Assembly: GCA_004764695.1 (NCBI GenBank)
Contig: SMSO01000032.1
Span: forward strand, 8,762,668 to 8,826,667
Source: Schizochytrium sp. TIO01
Lineage: Eukaryota; Sar; Bigyra; Thraustochytrida; Thraustochytriidae
Reading direction: 5' to 3'
Length of the DNA stretch: 64,000 bases
Shown here: piece by piece, positions 29,311-42,816 of the stretch
How the letters are laid out: every line of letters starts with the position of its first letter
How positions within the stretch are numbered: position 1 is the stretch's first letter
Made by a program: the position numbers and the translations under genes
Notes under the pieces: model-generated
Told to the model about the DNA's origin: nothing
What the model saw: the letters and a program-made list of their open reading frames with translations, nothing else
Database searches by the model: none

Positions 29311-31250
29311 CAATCAAAGTCACGAATCCAGAATCAGGAAAGCAGCGATCGACCCATTGGCTGCCTGGGCGATAGAAACCTCTGTGCAGAGATATACATT
29401 AGTTTAGGATATGGTGGGTACGTCTGTAGTCTGTACGGGTTGATTTCAAGACTCTGGGTTGGTTCCTGGCGCACAGAGGAGTTATTGACGACGATGGTTC
29501 GCCTCGAAGAACCCCAGCGCTTCCGCCTGCCTCTTCATGAATCTCGCTCGCTTCGTGCGCTGCCGAATGGCAAAAGCCAAGACGTTGACAATCGCTGACA
29601 ATCGCTGTCAATTGCTGTGCAGTGCAGTCCCTCGCAGAAAGCTTCCCAGCAATGCATGAATGAACGAATGAACGAGAGAGTGAATGAGTGAATGAATGAA
29701 TGGTGATACATACTACGGTTTTCCTTTGTGCATCCAATATCAACCACCGCAGTTTTATCAGCATCCGTTTCTTTCGAAGCGCCATCGACCGGCCGGAGAA
29801 TGTGCAATTTATCTATCTACGCATCGGTCTTCAGGCTCGAGTTGACTTGAGAGCTTGGCGAACAATCGACTAAATTGAATAATACTCCACGAACGGAATC
29901 CAAGAGCGCTCTGCTATTTCACTAACGTACATCCATCATTGTCGCACACTCTTTCTGATCTGAGGCGATAGATAATATAGATCCATATGACCGACCTTAG
30001 TTACCACGGAGACCTGCACTTATCTGTTTAGTTCTACGCAACTGTCCCCTCGAAGTTCTCCGCCTTTGGCTTCGACTTGGTGGATTGAGGTCGGTTCTCC
30101 GTGTGGTTCTAACGCCCAAACGCCAAAACTTCTGAGTTGGTTGGTTAGTTGGTTGGTTGGTTGTTCGTTCTTCGTGATTTCTGCTGTCCTTTCAGGTTTT
30201 CGTTAATCAATCGAGAGCCACGCCGCCGGTGTTCTTTTCTTTCCTTCACGAAGCGTTCCTCTCTCCGGGGCCTCCTATACAGGTGCCGTAGATACCGGTA
30301 GGCAGCTCGTTCTCTTCGCCGCTGAGAGACCGCCGCTGACTTTGCGCTCCGCTTCTTCTTCTTCTTCTTCTTCTTCTTCTTCTTCTTCTCTTTTTATTAC
30401 TTTCTCTTTTACCTTTTTCTTTCGAGGCGCCCTATGATCCCAGCTACCCGTTAAGCTAGCCTCGCGCCCTTGGTGGGGGAAAGAGTTCTTTCTCTTTCAC
30501 TTCTTCCACTGATCCTCTTGAATAGTTAGTTTTCGCTAGCTAGAGCTCTTTTAATTATTGTTATTACTATTATTATGTTAAAAAAATAATAATAATTAAA
30601 TTACAAAAATAAAACAAATACCAAATCACTGTTATTCCATCATACTTTCAATTCACTTTAAAATTAAGTCACGAAATTTTAATTTTTAAAGCAAACAAGG
30701 AGAGAAAGAAAGGGAGAAAGAAAGAAAGCTGAAGCATGGAAGCCCAAAGCAGAGAGAAGAAAGATCTCCGCGGGCTCTCTTGCTCAGCCTCGCTCTGAAG
30801 ACAGACAGACAGGTAGATATTCATTCAGATAGACAGAGAAAGGCAGAGAGCCAAGGCACAGCCAATACCAACCAGCCAGAAGCCGAGCAGCCCAGGGGCA
30901 CTGGCGCCGCAAAGGATCTCTCTCTCTCTCCTCGTCTCTTTGATTGATTATTTATTCATTCATTCTTCGCTTTGCCTCTTTGTCTCTTTGTCAGTCTGCC
31001 TTTCTGGTTGGTGGTTGGCGGTCTCTTAATGCTTAGCTGGCTCGCTGGCTGAAAAGAGACGCCTCCTTGAACTTGTATTGAAGTGTGAATCGCAGATGCT
31101 TCCAGCTTGAGAGACACTTTCCATTTGAAAGTGGAGACGCACTGCCCACCGTGCCCCACGTGCGGCGCAGACACAACGGCTTCGCATACGAGTACACTTG
31201 AAGATGCGGGTATTTCGTACGGAGTGGGGTGTATTAAGGGAGTTATGATA
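27475..31250. other. Gene-free region dense in microsatellites
   Basis: Runs seen: CTTT at 28140-28205, TTTG/TTTA at 28232-28308, CTGC at 28541-28576, TTTCTC/TTTCTTT at 28645-28740, GATT at 29255-29315, GAAT/GAAC at 29653-29702, GGTT at about 30139-30163, and CTT at 30351-30389. Open frames as long as 305 codons here (28064-28981) consist of SFFLSFFL and CLFVCLF repeats and are artefacts of the repeats. The first 150 bp upstream of 27474 should include the promoter of the Cys-rich gene. I see no RNA gene. Confidence 0.7.
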
Positions 31251-34200
31251 TAATGGGTTAACTGGCGCTATTGGCATACTAGCATATAGAAGGTGTGAAG
31301 TGTGAGATTGGAAGGGATTGAAAGAAAGAGTGCGGAAAGGCGAAGGGAGAAGAAGGGGCGAGATAAGGGCGGAGGAGGGCGATTATTGGCTTAATACAAG
31401 TTCATCACACGATGGGCATGTGAGGGTATCCGTTCATCGCTTGAGCTTTGAATCACCTGTCTGAATGGATGAAATAATGGAGGGAGAAGTAGGTGCAACA
31501 GCTTCAAGAGTTACTATCGCAACTCGAGGAGAAAACTCGAACGGGGATGATCGTTGGTCATCATTTCTCTGCGCAAAAAAAGCCTCAAATCCGTTCTCTC
31601 CGGACAGCCCAACATCGAACTAGAACAAGACCGGTAGGGTAGGTAGGTAGGTTCATGTGAGTATGCGCAGGGAATCGATTTCTTGGAGTTCTCGCGACGC
31701 CCTGTTATATTACTAGCAGGGGAAGGAGGAAGGGTGCTAGCTAAACTGGTAGCTACGCCATAACTAAGAAACAGTGAGTCTCATCATGATGGTTTCCCTT
31801 TTTCTGCGACGATGTATAGAATGATTGGTTTATTGAGTCGCAAGCTTCGAGCTGGCCTGAGGCGAGCAAACACAAGCAACCGCAGGTGAGGCTGGAGCTT
31901 TCCGTTTGAACTGACTTGCGTTGGTCTTTTGTTTGATTTTGCTTGATTGCTTTCTGCGTGGCGGAAACATATTGTCTATTTATGGCTTGGGCAGGGGTGA
32001 CGAAGTCTGGGGCGAGAAACGACTTTTATGGTTGTTATGGCGTTATGTTATCTTATTGTTGATGCGTCGCACTTTTTTTTCTTCTTCTTTTTTCCTTCTT
32101 TTTTTCCCTTCTTTCCCTCTCTTTGCCATGTTTATTTTGAAGTTCTCCTCTTCACGTTCTTTAATACTTCTCCTAGAGGACGCAAGTTGAGTAAAAATTA
32201 ATCAAAGGTTGAGGTTGATTGTCTTGCGGAGAACCTGGAGATCCTGCCGGATCTGGATCAAGTACGTATACAGGATGATGGATGACTATGGTCCTATAGT
32301 GCTCAGTTCGAATTACTTTTCTTTTACATTTACACTGCTTCGATAGATTCTTTTCTTTTCCCTCCTTTTTCTTGTGAAACATTTCTGCGTATAATATATA
32401 TCATATCATATTTATTTATTTTTTCAATTAAAAGATAAATTGAAAAATCAAAGTTTACAAAATTGATGATATTGGTGAAAAATGAAACTTTTAAAACTTA
32501 CTATTTTGGAATCAGACGCCTTGTGAATGAGTGAAGAAGAGGCTAGGAGCTTGTCTTGTGTATCATGATAATCTCCTGATTCGTATGGGGCACTCTGCTC
32601 TTCAAAAGTAGTATCTTTCAAGGTTTCGGTGAGGAGCACCTTCGAGAAAAACCTTCATACAAATGGTTAGTTCGCTAGGTCATATAATTTGACGCATGGC
32701 CTAGGCGCAATTAATACGACACTTGCAACTTTGAGTTCCCACTTTGCACAACTGGACATACTTTTAAAAGTTGCACACATAAAATAAACCCTAGCACAGC
32801 AGCTTTCACAGCATTAACAAAGAAGGCTCATCATCGTAACCTGGACCTGTGGCTGGAGCGAGTCATCATCAATAAAAAATGTGCATTGTGTGATGGTTAC
32901 TGTTAAGGATAGAATAATTTACAAATTGTTTTCTGATGGAGCTTAATTCTGCCAGGCGCAGGTAGGTATCTACGTGCGAAGAGTTGATGGATGAACTTGA
33001 ATGGGGGTGAAAACAAACGAGTGAGCGAGTAAGCAACTTCAAGGCTACTACTGCTAGAGCTAACAGTGTCATGCGCTACTAGGTTGTTTTTTAATTTTAC
33101 CAGTTGCTGTCGTTCGTTAGATAGTTGGGAAGAGTTTCTGCACACGACTGCCACTGCTTGCTGTTTCAATCGGTCCCAACCTCCATGCAGCAGCTATCTA
33201 GGTTCTAATCAGTAATGTATGTACAGACTGCATCTGGACTCAGAAAACCATACATACTGCTTGCACCTGGAGACCATACGATTCTATCAGCGTCAGTTTG
33301 CACGTGCCTTTTACCTTTTTTTTTTTTTTTTTTCATTTTCATATTACAAAAAACGTTTTTAGGCGGTGCACGTGCCGAGTCTGCAGTTTTAGCATAGTCC
33401 ATATTAGGCTAACTAGTCCTTCAGACCGCCCGGGCCAAGCAAGGGCTCTTGGGTAGGTAGCACTTGCACCCAGTTCCGAGTTGATCTTTAGACCTAGGAT
33501 CACCACTATTGTGTGAAGAGTGCAAAACTACCGAGGCAGGCGATCATGGTAATGGTGGATTTTGCGACGACAGCAATACAAGTACGAAAAATTGAGGGCT
33601 TGTGGCAGATTTGTTTATCGGCAAGCCCGATCACTTCTGTGAGGCGCTAATAAGAAGATTTATGAAACTTCACTTCACCTCAAGAGCTCTTAATCACAAT
33701 GCAGCTCACTAGAGGCCGTTGTGCCTTCGCCACGTGATGAAATCTGTTCAGCTTGAGCACCGCTGTCCTTATGTTGACCTTGAATCAATGGTACAAATGC
33801 CACATGATTGATGATCTGTGGATGGTAATTTATAATGATGATCAGTATCAACGAGGGCTGAATAAGCGGTGTGTACCTTACCTACGCAGCCTTCTTGAAT
33901 GTAAAGCCAGGATAGACTGTTTGATATCTCTTTCATGCGTAAAGACTAAGTTGCGAGTTTTATGGCGTGCAATCGCGGTGGTGAAGAGGCCATTTCATAT
34001 GTTGCACAGCAGCGAAGAGACGTGCCCACATTTGCGTTGTTCGATCTGGTAGTGCTTACTTTTCCAAAGTCATACTTGTCAAAGTCCTTTTTTTTTTTTT
34101 TTTTTTTTTTTTTTCTTGTTTTAAATAAATCAATTTAAAGAAAATAGTAAAAAGAAGTTTTCATTTTTCTCAAATTAAAATGTTATCAGGATGAAAAAAT

Positions 34201-37200
34201 ATTCTCCCATAGCGTTGTCTACCTATGCCTTACGACTCATCATTGTACTAAATACTTTTTCTCCTCTTTGAAAAATGTAAGTTAGTACTCCAAAAATGTT
34301 TTTCCTCACCCTTCACTTTTCGCCTTGGTGCTTGGGATAGGTAGCAGCTATGATTGATACCAACTCATCGTGGCCAAATGCAACGGAGGACATAGCACTC
34401 ACTCACACTTCTCTGGCGTGCCTTGTGTACGCATGATACCCGACTCGTCTGTGTCGACGCGAAGAACGTTCAATTTCAATGACCCTCAAATCGACGCTTC
34501 AAATAATATGATTTTTATCAATTCATCCTACTTCCTGCTCAGAGTTATCAACCAATCTTGAATGATGACACGACACGACTATTTTAAGGAAACAGGCAGT
34601 AGGAGGCCCTAAGTGCACACCTTGATGCGACGAATTGGAGGTGGAAGTGCTTCATGTTTTCTCTGGAGTCAGCGAAGCGATAGATGCTAGCGCCGAAAAT
34701 GAGGCCATAAAGTTTGCGGAGGATCTTTGGACGCCTGGGCCGTCAATTTTTTGAAGTTAGCACAGGGTTGGACGATCAGGTGGGGCCAACTTGAACTTTG
34801 AGAGATTCAATGAAAGTCAAGATTGGGCACATGATGGTAATGGTGGAGAATTCAGATCAAGGTAGTGCACTTTCATGGCACGATCATCATTTGGATGAGA
34901 GTGAGAAGGTGAAAGAAATTCTTATAGGTTCTCTCTAGCTAGTATTCTTATTAGACTGGATCGTCGTATTTATGATAATGATATGACGAGATAAGAGCTT
35001 TAGAAAATGGTTGTATTTGAAGTCTTTCGATGTCGATAATGATGGTGGAGATCTGATAGGGTGTTCTTCTTTTCGACACCTTCAGTAAGGCTATAGGTAG
35101 ATAAGTATTAGTCGAACCTCAAATGAGATGTGTTTGAAATGAAGAGATTGGGGGTTATATATTCCTTTTGTCAAAGAAACTCCCTACTAAAGAGAACTTG
35201 TTGATATGAAACTGGCTCAATGATATACGATTGAATCCCTCGACAAGCTCTCGCTTGAAGACAAATTATGCAAGTAAGATTTTAAAATGGAGACTTAAAG
35301 TAATTCAAGAAAGGCACTAAAGAACGAGGTAATGCCGAGAAGAGGAACAAAGTGAAAACATGAATATATTGCTCATCTTGGTAGTCTTACTCAGCACAAG
35401 CTAGTTTCGATTTGATGAAACTTAAGCTTTATTCTGTACAATAGAAATAATTGATAGAAGAAACCAATTATGCGCTATCTCTTTACGAGATATCATGCCC
35501 CAAACTTAAACTAATTCTGAGTTATTTTAGAATAGTTTTGAGATTGCCAAATATTACAGCATCGAGTTGGTTACAAGCTTTGTTATTGCGTTAATTATCA
35601 TGCAAGCAACAAAACCCCCTGTTTTTGAACTCTGCATTACAACTTTGCATTTTTTCTTTGGTAACCTCGATTTCGTAAAAAGTATTCCATCGAATAAAAT
35701 AATGTAAAACATGTCTTTAATATATATATTTACAGTCGGCCATTTGAAATCATCTCTAGAGAGAAAATAAGAGTGAGGTCAATAACGATTTTCTTCTATG
35801 TAGACATTTGATTGACTACATGAATTCGAAACCTGCTTCAAAGATTGGAGATCTGCTGAATGCTAATCCATTATTACCCAGAGGTCGATTGAGAAAATGA
35901 AGGCAAGGCGCTTGGAATGCATGAAAATACTGAGAAGGGGGTGTATACTGCGGCTTACAGAATTGACGATGTTCAAATCTTGAAGATGAACAGCATAGTG
36001 GACTGGTTCATGTCCTAATTAGAAGACTAAAACAGAGTATATCTGTGTTACACAAAACTCTGGGACTTGGCCAACTTTCTCCCGCAACCACCGACTCAGG
36101 TTTTGCTCTTCCTATATTCATTTGATATTATAGTGTACTTTAACGTTTTTAGCGATTTTTCAATTCAAACTCCACCACATTTTAGTGAGTGCGTATCTAC
36201 ACTGTTGCTTTTCGTCTATCTTGAGTTCACGTCCATGCATCTGGTCGTCTGGTTGTCTGATTGTCTTGTTCTATTCTTATATTAATCATAAATCCTTGAG
36301 GATCTACAATGGAAAGCATAGAACTCTGGCAATACATTGTTTTATAAGCTTCTTCGATAGGAGATTTCATCAGTATTGTACAGACAAATCGTTGACAAAG
36401 TCCCCAGTAATCAAATGTAAAGTTGAAGGAACTAGAGTATATTTGGTTATAGATTCTGGTAATTAAAAAATCGTTTCATGATGGATTGTTCCGTATATAT
36501 TTGATGGACTAAGGGAAACATAATCTACCGTTGAAAGACTGCGTTGTTTGATGCCCCAGCCAACAATTTGAGTTTTAGTTGTTAGCATTGTATTGAATTT
36601 ACAATTGTATCTATATTTGACACATTGTTAAGCCTCACGAGGTATTCTCCAAACCTTCGAACATCCTGCCAATACATATCTTTACCGCTGACCTCTGGTT
36701 GGTAAACATGCAACTCGAAGTAGGAGCAGGAACAGCAGTAGTAGCAGCAGCAGAGAAAAAGACATTCTATGTATATTGCTATTTATTGTGGAATTAGCCT
36801 CAGGGCTAACTAATGTCCTCGAAAATTGATACAGGGTAAAGTGAGCAAATAAAGAAATCCACTACCTATTTAAAGTAAATAACATACGATTTAGTCCACA
36901 AAAATACGATAGTGATCTGTTGTTGGTATTTACTTTAATTAAGGATGTTGGGAATACACATGACTTGCCACTGCAACAAAAAGAGCAAATAGAGAGAATA
37001 CCTGGCCATAAAGATCAACAGTGCATAACCCAGAACAGCCATGCTGGTATAAAGAGAGCAGCATTACAGGTCGAGGCACATTTGATAGCGCTTTAAGTAC
37101 CATCCAAAAGGTTCACCCCTTTGGACTAACGCTGCTGTATGTGTCGCAGAAGATTGAACTTGCCTAAGCCACATTTATACACAATCACAAAGCTGCTTGC

Positions 37201-37265
37201 TAAGCGACGCATGCCCCAGCACTGACATTTCTAAAGCTTGCACTCTGTGAAGAGGGTAGCATATT
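31251..37265. other. Long AT-rich gene-free region
   Basis: No frame here shows a recognisable domain. The 99-codon frame 33753-34052 opens at a non-ATG codon and is rich in Cys and Trp without any motif. T tracts occur at about 33319-33333 and 34087-34114. The phrase GGTAATGGTGGA occurs twice (about 33549 and 34839), which may be chance. I could not find a tRNA or snRNA. Confidence 0.5.
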
Positions 37266-37742
37266 TTATACGCTGGCTGCATCAAAATCTTGCGGTGGTT
37301 TTGACGTAGAGGCCGGATCATCAGGCTTTACTTGATTTGAGTTATTTCCCCAAACAGTAGTTGCAGCAGAGACATATTTGTGGTTCTGATTTACAGTCAT
37401 CTTGACATAGAAATACATGGCGATGAAACCACAAGCGCCAAAAACAAGCGTAGCAGCGAACCAGCCAAGGGCGAGCTTTGCCGTAAGCACTCGAGATTCA
37501 GGAGGGAGGTCTGCTTCACGCTTTTTCATGAAATGCAAAGCAAAGAAAAAGACTATTAAGAAAACACCATAGTAAGCGGCAATGAAATAATACAAAGTCT
37601 TGCGCACTTGAAGCTCGTAGCTACTTCCACCGTAGTTCTGGCACTCCACGAACCATATATTAGGCAAGCACATGTCATGCCCCGTGCAGTACCCACTGCA
37701 GCACGCATCATCTGTGTTGTGGATACTGAACAAGCACACCAT
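37266..37742 (-). CDS. Cys-rich two-TM membrane protein, paralogue B
   Basis: This 158-residue protein starts at ATG 37742 (MVCLFSIHN). It has the same plan as the gene at 26956-27474. An N-terminal cysteine cluster CCSGYCTGHDMC (C14, C15, C19, C25) is followed by C34 after a similar gap. TM1 is about 51-72, then the loop KKREADLPPESRV (73-85), TM2 about 90-113, and a polar C-tail rich in N, D, P and S. The shared CC-x3-C-x4/5-C spacing and the nearly identical REA-LP-E-RV loop make homology convincing, although the TM sequences have diverged. The cluster after CC also resembles extracellular disulphide-rich modules, but I cannot assign one. Both copies are single-exon and face the same way, 9.8 kb apart, so they may come from an old tandem duplication later separated by repeats. 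Confidence 0.8.
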   Translation of the reverse strand: MVCLFSIHNTDDACCSGYCTGHDMCLPNIWFVECQNYGGSSYELQVRKTLYYFIAAYYGVFLIVFFFALHFMKKREADLPPESRVLTAKLALGWFAATLVFGACGFIAMYFYVKMTVNQNHKYVSAATTVWGNNSNQVKPDDPASTSKPPQDFDAASV

Positions 37743-40700
37743 CCTGCTTGTGCTGTGACGTTGCGAGGTCAACTTGGTCGCCCAAACTAGCCAACATTGC
37801 GAAATTGCTTTCTTGAACTCATGAGTACTTTTACGCTATAGACGGCGACATCACTAGGTACTCTATTTTACTAAATACTTTATAACCATCCCTTTATTGT
37901 GCACGTGAAGTGCGTTCTATTCACTAAAGTGGCTTGTGCCTCTTCTATTTCTTCCTAGCCCCTACTACTCTTGGGTAGCCACGTGCTACTTGATTTGAGC
38001 GCACGCCAAGTCGATCTGGTACCCATTTTGGTACAACAAGGATTAGTAAAATATGTTAGCTGGCTTAGCCGAGAGTTCTGAGACTCCATTAATTAGGCTG
38101 TCAAACGAGCGACCAAAAGGTAGCGCGTCGCACGCGAGTTACAACGCTGGTCGTTCAGGCTTACCTTTGGTGAGGTTTTGCTGATGTCTTATGTACAAAC
38201 TCTCGGCTTGTTTACCTAGAGGTAGTTTGTTGCCTTCTTCGTCTATTGCCCAATAAAGGATTTAAGGAACACGCAGCCTGTGTCAATAGCTTGTTCCATG
38301 AAATTTTGATCAGCTAAAGAGGAGCCAGCAATGCACACAAATTGTGATTAAAATGCTGAAGGAGGGACTCCCTCGTTCGCAACCGAAGTCCCTTTGTACA
38401 ATCCGAACTAAGATTTCACATAGATTAATTCATGCCTGTCTTGCCTCCGAGGGAGTGAACATAGGTATATCCATTGAGATTGAGTCAAGAACATGATTTC
38501 CTTATTCCGCTCGGCCTATGGCAGAGACGACTTGCAGAGACAACATGAAGTTCACTTCTTGGAATCGCGAGATTTTTAATTGGTCCGGGACCACAGCTCC
38601 ATAATGTGAGCGCACACACCAAAACCAAGGAGAACAGAACACAAAAACGCAAAGGTGAGGAAAACTTACTGCTACTAGGCTTAGTGAACGAAGCCTCCAA
38701 AAACTTGAACGAACTAGGCTACCTACGGCGGTGTTGAATCCCCAGTGCAGTTAAACATAAGAGTGGTGAAAAAATTGTAAAGTGAAAAGACTAGGGTACA
38801 CCTTTATTCTTTTGGCTGTTCTGACCGCTCGGATTTTCTGACATGATCCGAAAGTTTATTGTACACGCGTTTGTAAAGTTCAAGATTGACTAGATTAGAT
38901 TGTGTTTATTAATTTTAGGTTCTTGCAAAGTCTAAGTTGATCCTTGGGATTCAGTAATATACTACTCTACTTGAAGTGTGCTTACACGTGCCAGAGTATT
39001 ACGAACCTCTGCGATGTGAATTGACATGTTTTTCCGATGAGTGATTTCTGCGTTTATTCATATTTCATCCATATATTTATGAACCATTTAAGCTCATGCT
39101 TTACTTCACTACTTGGAGCATCACACTATGGCTTATAGGAGAAATGATCTATTAATAGAATATACTAATAAAATACATTTTCGATGGAAGTATCAACACA
39201 AAATTTAAACATTACTACGAAAAGGCAATATGCCCATTTCCTACAACAATATTATATGCATCAACATGCGCCCAGAATTAAAGCTTAATAAACGCGTAGA
39301 GTAATTGATTGAACTCTCAACAACACATTTTAATAAAAATCGCATCTTTGATTACGATAAGGAAGCTGAGAATGATTTCCTTCCTATTCCATATCATGAA
39401 TGGTGCATTCGTTATGTGTTAAAGCATACAATGACAAGGTGTTCCCCAACAAAGAGGCAATTCGTTGCTACAAACTCATTATCTAAACGCCGACAACCCA
39501 GATCCCTTGGAACCCTAAAAGATATTCGCACTTCAGACTAAGATGTGCAAGTCAGATTGAGTTTTCACGAAAAGATTTGGTTGTATTAGAAGTTGAATGT
39601 TGCAAGAGTATGTTGTTATATGCTGTATTGCAAAGCTATCATTGTCAGAATTGTTATGCTGTGCCATTGCCCCGCGAGAACCGATTAAGATCTAGTTGAA
39701 TTGCTGAAATATAAATCTGGCCAGCTAGTGATTGACTGGGAAGATGAGGCCAACAACCTTAATGTATACTGAAGAGGGCTTGTTACGCTCTGGATCCTAT
39801 TAGGGTCAGAGATCTGCCGTCTTTGAAATTGAATTTCAAGGTAGTCTGATTCATATTCTAATTAGGAGATTATTTCACTTTATTTCACTTTATTTCACTG
39901 TGTAGAGACATATAGATAATTGCAGGAGCCGGGTCAACTCGTAAGTTCAACCATCGATCTAGATCCTAACATACTTGTTATATCAAACGGTGGGTATACA
40001 ATATTGCCTCATGAACAACCACGGACGTGGTAACCCTTTGTGATACTTTATTCTTCTTAGACTGAAAATAGCACAATAAGAACTCTAGCAAAGCAACACC
40101 TTGTTTGTCTCTATGTTTCTTTGTTTAGATATCTCACTTCAAGTAGTAACGTCAGCTCTATATGTATGTAGCTCTGTGATTAGATCTGGTAAGATAAATA
40201 GTCCAGGGATCGTGAAGACAGGACATCACCAGAGTCCTTTGTAACCGTTCAAATTTCTTGATAGGAAGACTACTTAAATAAAAGGACACATATAGACAAA
40301 TAGTGAGATCCACACATGAATACACAATTGGTAGAATGTGAATTCGGATATTTTGCGATTATGACAGTGATTGATCTCTACTCTTCGACTTAACCGGACC
40401 AAAATGTGTCTGGTTATCACACTCTTAAAAGTTTCGGCAAACTACCTTTTTCCCTCTAGAGAAGTTTGGCTAATTATTCCTTCATAAGTAACATTTTGCG
40501 TCTAATCATCAAGGTGTAACTAGCTACATGCTGTCTCAGGAAAATCAACACGTCTGTAGGTCGTGGGATTCCAGAAGAAGACCCGTCGAAGAATTATAGA
40601 GGAAGCACTTCAGACCAAAGACATGCTGGGATAAAGATTGGATGCCAACGTAGACATATTCAAACATAATTCGGGGATATTTTCTCAATCTGTACATCAT

Positions 40701-41862
40701 TGCAAAGACCAATTACTCTTGGTTACTTCAATCATCGGTTGACGTTTTATTATCTATTAGCATTGTGTATTTAACGATAAAGATGTAATTCCTTATGGTG
40801 GGTTCTTAGTTTCAGATCTGCTAATTCTCTTCTTGAGATATCACTGTTGTCTTACTCTGGCAGTGTCTTCTACACGATGTTTCAAGTTCGTGATCGCCGC
40901 ATGTGAATGTTACGATCTATTCAGCAGCTTCCTATCATGTGCGCTAGATAGTATCATAACATCTTTGTCCTACCACAAAAGAAAGTCATACCCTACTAAG
41001 TCAAGATGACTAATACTTGTTAGTATTGAATTCTGTTGCAATGTATAGGGCTCATCGTAAATCTGATGGGTAGCCTTCACAGAAATATGGAGCTGAGCTA
41101 GTAGCAGGAGGTATTGGCGAAAGGGCTTGACTGTTGACTCATTCGTAATCACCAAGGTGATTTAGCGGTCATTTTTAATCTGTGGAGGGATTGGTAGTAG
41201 CTTTTTATTGTGGGGTCCGACTAGTCGCCGATGCAGGATGGCGCGTAACGTCACGAAGGACCATTTACATATATACAAGGCGATTCGCTTTTAAAAGGGT
41301 CAGTAAAACGAAGAGATAGATAGACAAGCAAGCCAACAAAATGTTCTTCTTTGAAACTACAACCATGGTCTCACAAGAGATAAAGGAGACAGCTTGTATA
41401 AGAGCAACACGTACTCTGAAGAAGGAATTATCATCAGGAAAGAGAAAATTTTGAAACAAAAGAGAAACTTGCGCACGGAGCATATTCATGATTAGGGGGG
41501 GAAACAGAGTTATTAAAGTCAGAAAATCACGAAGGAAGACTCTGACGTGCGGGGTTGCAATGATTTCAATGTACAGCGATTTTTTTTTCTTTTTTCGAAA
41601 GAATGAAAGCAGGCAAATCTAAGCCGATAGACGAAGAGCTCGGGCACCCGAACAGGAAGCCGTTGCCTTGGAGTGTCATGCGCACGCAATAGCACATATG
41701 AGGTCTATCTCTAAAGAGAGGTCTCATGCCAAAGCGAGGAAAGGAGCGCATAGACAAGTGGATAATCTATGAATGTTTTGGGTTTTTGGGCATATGCGAA
41801 TTGAATTTGATGTGGGCAGTGCAAGCACCACGAGCGTAGAAGCTTTCGTAATTCCAAGGCAC
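37743..41862. other. AT-rich gene-free region
   Basis: No gene recognised. TTTCACTTTA is tandemly repeated about three times at 39874-39900. Short frames at 39305-39541 and 41265-41489 carry no motif. The last ~100 bp is the 3' flank of the citrate carrier gene (-). Confidence 0.5.
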
Positions 41863-42816
41863 TTACTCATCAAGCAAGACGCCGCGGAGAGAGGTGCTAA
41901 TCATCTCGTAAGAGCAGAAGATGATACCCTGGCCAGGGAGGGTGCGTGCGAGACGCGGGATCAAACCCTTGTAGAGACTGAGGGGGCCCTCCTCCTTGAC
42001 CATGGTGTAACCGCAGTGGAACATGTTCTTGTAGCGGTGGCCGTCAAGACCCTGGGTGCGGGACTTGATGGTGTCAATGGGTGTGTTGCCGAGGGCTCCA
42101 AGAGCACCAGCAAGCATACCGCCAAAGAGAGCCTGGCCAGCGGTGAGCTTCTGCTCGGTGGGGTTCTCAAGCATGTAGTTCTTGTAGGTATTGAAGATCA
42201 CAAAGCGAAGAGCCTGGTTACTTGCGGACTTGGCGATGGTGGCGCCGCAGCCCTTGTACATACCGGAGATGCCCTGGGTCTGAATGATGAACTTGGTGCC
42301 CTCAACAAGGCCCTTGTTTGCGTGGATGAGCTGGGTCTTGACAGTCTCCATAGGAGTAACAACAAGAAGAGACTCGAGGATTCCGGCACCAATACCTGCG
42401 CAGAGTCCAGATGCGACGGAGAGGCGACCAGTGGTGGGGTCTGCGAGAGTACGGTTAAAGTAGTCGAGGGTGGAGAAGCGGAGGAGACCCTGGAGGGGTG
42501 CTCCGATCAACAGCGGCGCCAAGCCACGGTAGATACCGAAGCCACGCTCCTTCATGTGGCTCATGATGCGGAAGTCTTTGTTGTCCTTGTTAAGTTGAAG
42601 GGCAGTTTTGGCGTACTCTGCAGGCCAGAGCGTGGAGATCTCGATGGCAGCAGATGCGAAGCCAGAGATGGGAGCAATCATGCGCTCACGGGTTGAGTTG
42701 GGGACGCGGCCGACTGCAGAGACGCCACGGCGAACCTCATTTTGCACGGCACGAGCTGCCACAGCGGAGTTGCTTGCGTTGCGCTTAAGCACGGCATTAA
42801 GCTCCGTAGAGACCAT
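41863..42816 (-). CDS. Mitochondrial tricarboxylate (citrate) carrier, SLC25A1/CTP-like
   Basis: This 317-residue protein has three tandem mitochondrial-carrier repeats. The signature P-x-[DE]-x-x-[KR] is present in each: PAEYAK (65-70), PMETVK (155-160) and PIDTIK (246-251). Family-specific text follows the citrate-carrier pattern: SGFASAAIEISTLWPAEYAKT, GAGILESLLVVTPMETVK, KSASNQALRFVIFNTYKN, GNTPIDTIKSRTQGLDGHRYKN and SLYKGLIPRLARTLPGQGIIF. The protein should exchange citrate for malate across the inner mitochondrial membrane and so export acetyl units for lipid synthesis. The first 45 residues form a basic, Ser/Arg-rich extension that is longer than in animal CTP and could be a presequence. 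ATG 42816 is the start. The 307-codon frame on the opposite strand is a shadow of this GC-richer gene. Confidence 0.92.
   Translation of the reverse strand: MVSTELNAVLKRNASNSAVAARAVQNEVRRGVSAVGRVPNSTRERMIAPISGFASAAIEISTLWPAEYAKTALQLNKDNKDFRIMSHMKERGFGIYRGLAPLLIGAPLQGLLRFSTLDYFNRTLADPTTGRLSVASGLCAGIGAGILESLLVVTPMETVKTQLIHANKGLVEGTKFIIQTQGISGMYKGCGATIAKSASNQALRFVIFNTYKNYMLENPTEQKLTAGQALFGGMLAGALGALGNTPIDTIKSRTQGLDGHRYKNMFHCGYTMVKEEGPLSLYKGLIPRLARTLPGQGIIFCSYEMISTSLRGVLLDE

Noticed and set aside
33753-34052. 99-codon frame, possible orphan gene
   Set aside because: Non-ATG opening, unusual Cys/Trp content, no domain, and similar frames occur by chance in AT-rich DNA of this length.
41773-42696. 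307-codon frame on the + strand
   Set aside because: Exact antisense shadow of the citrate carrier. No domain of its own.
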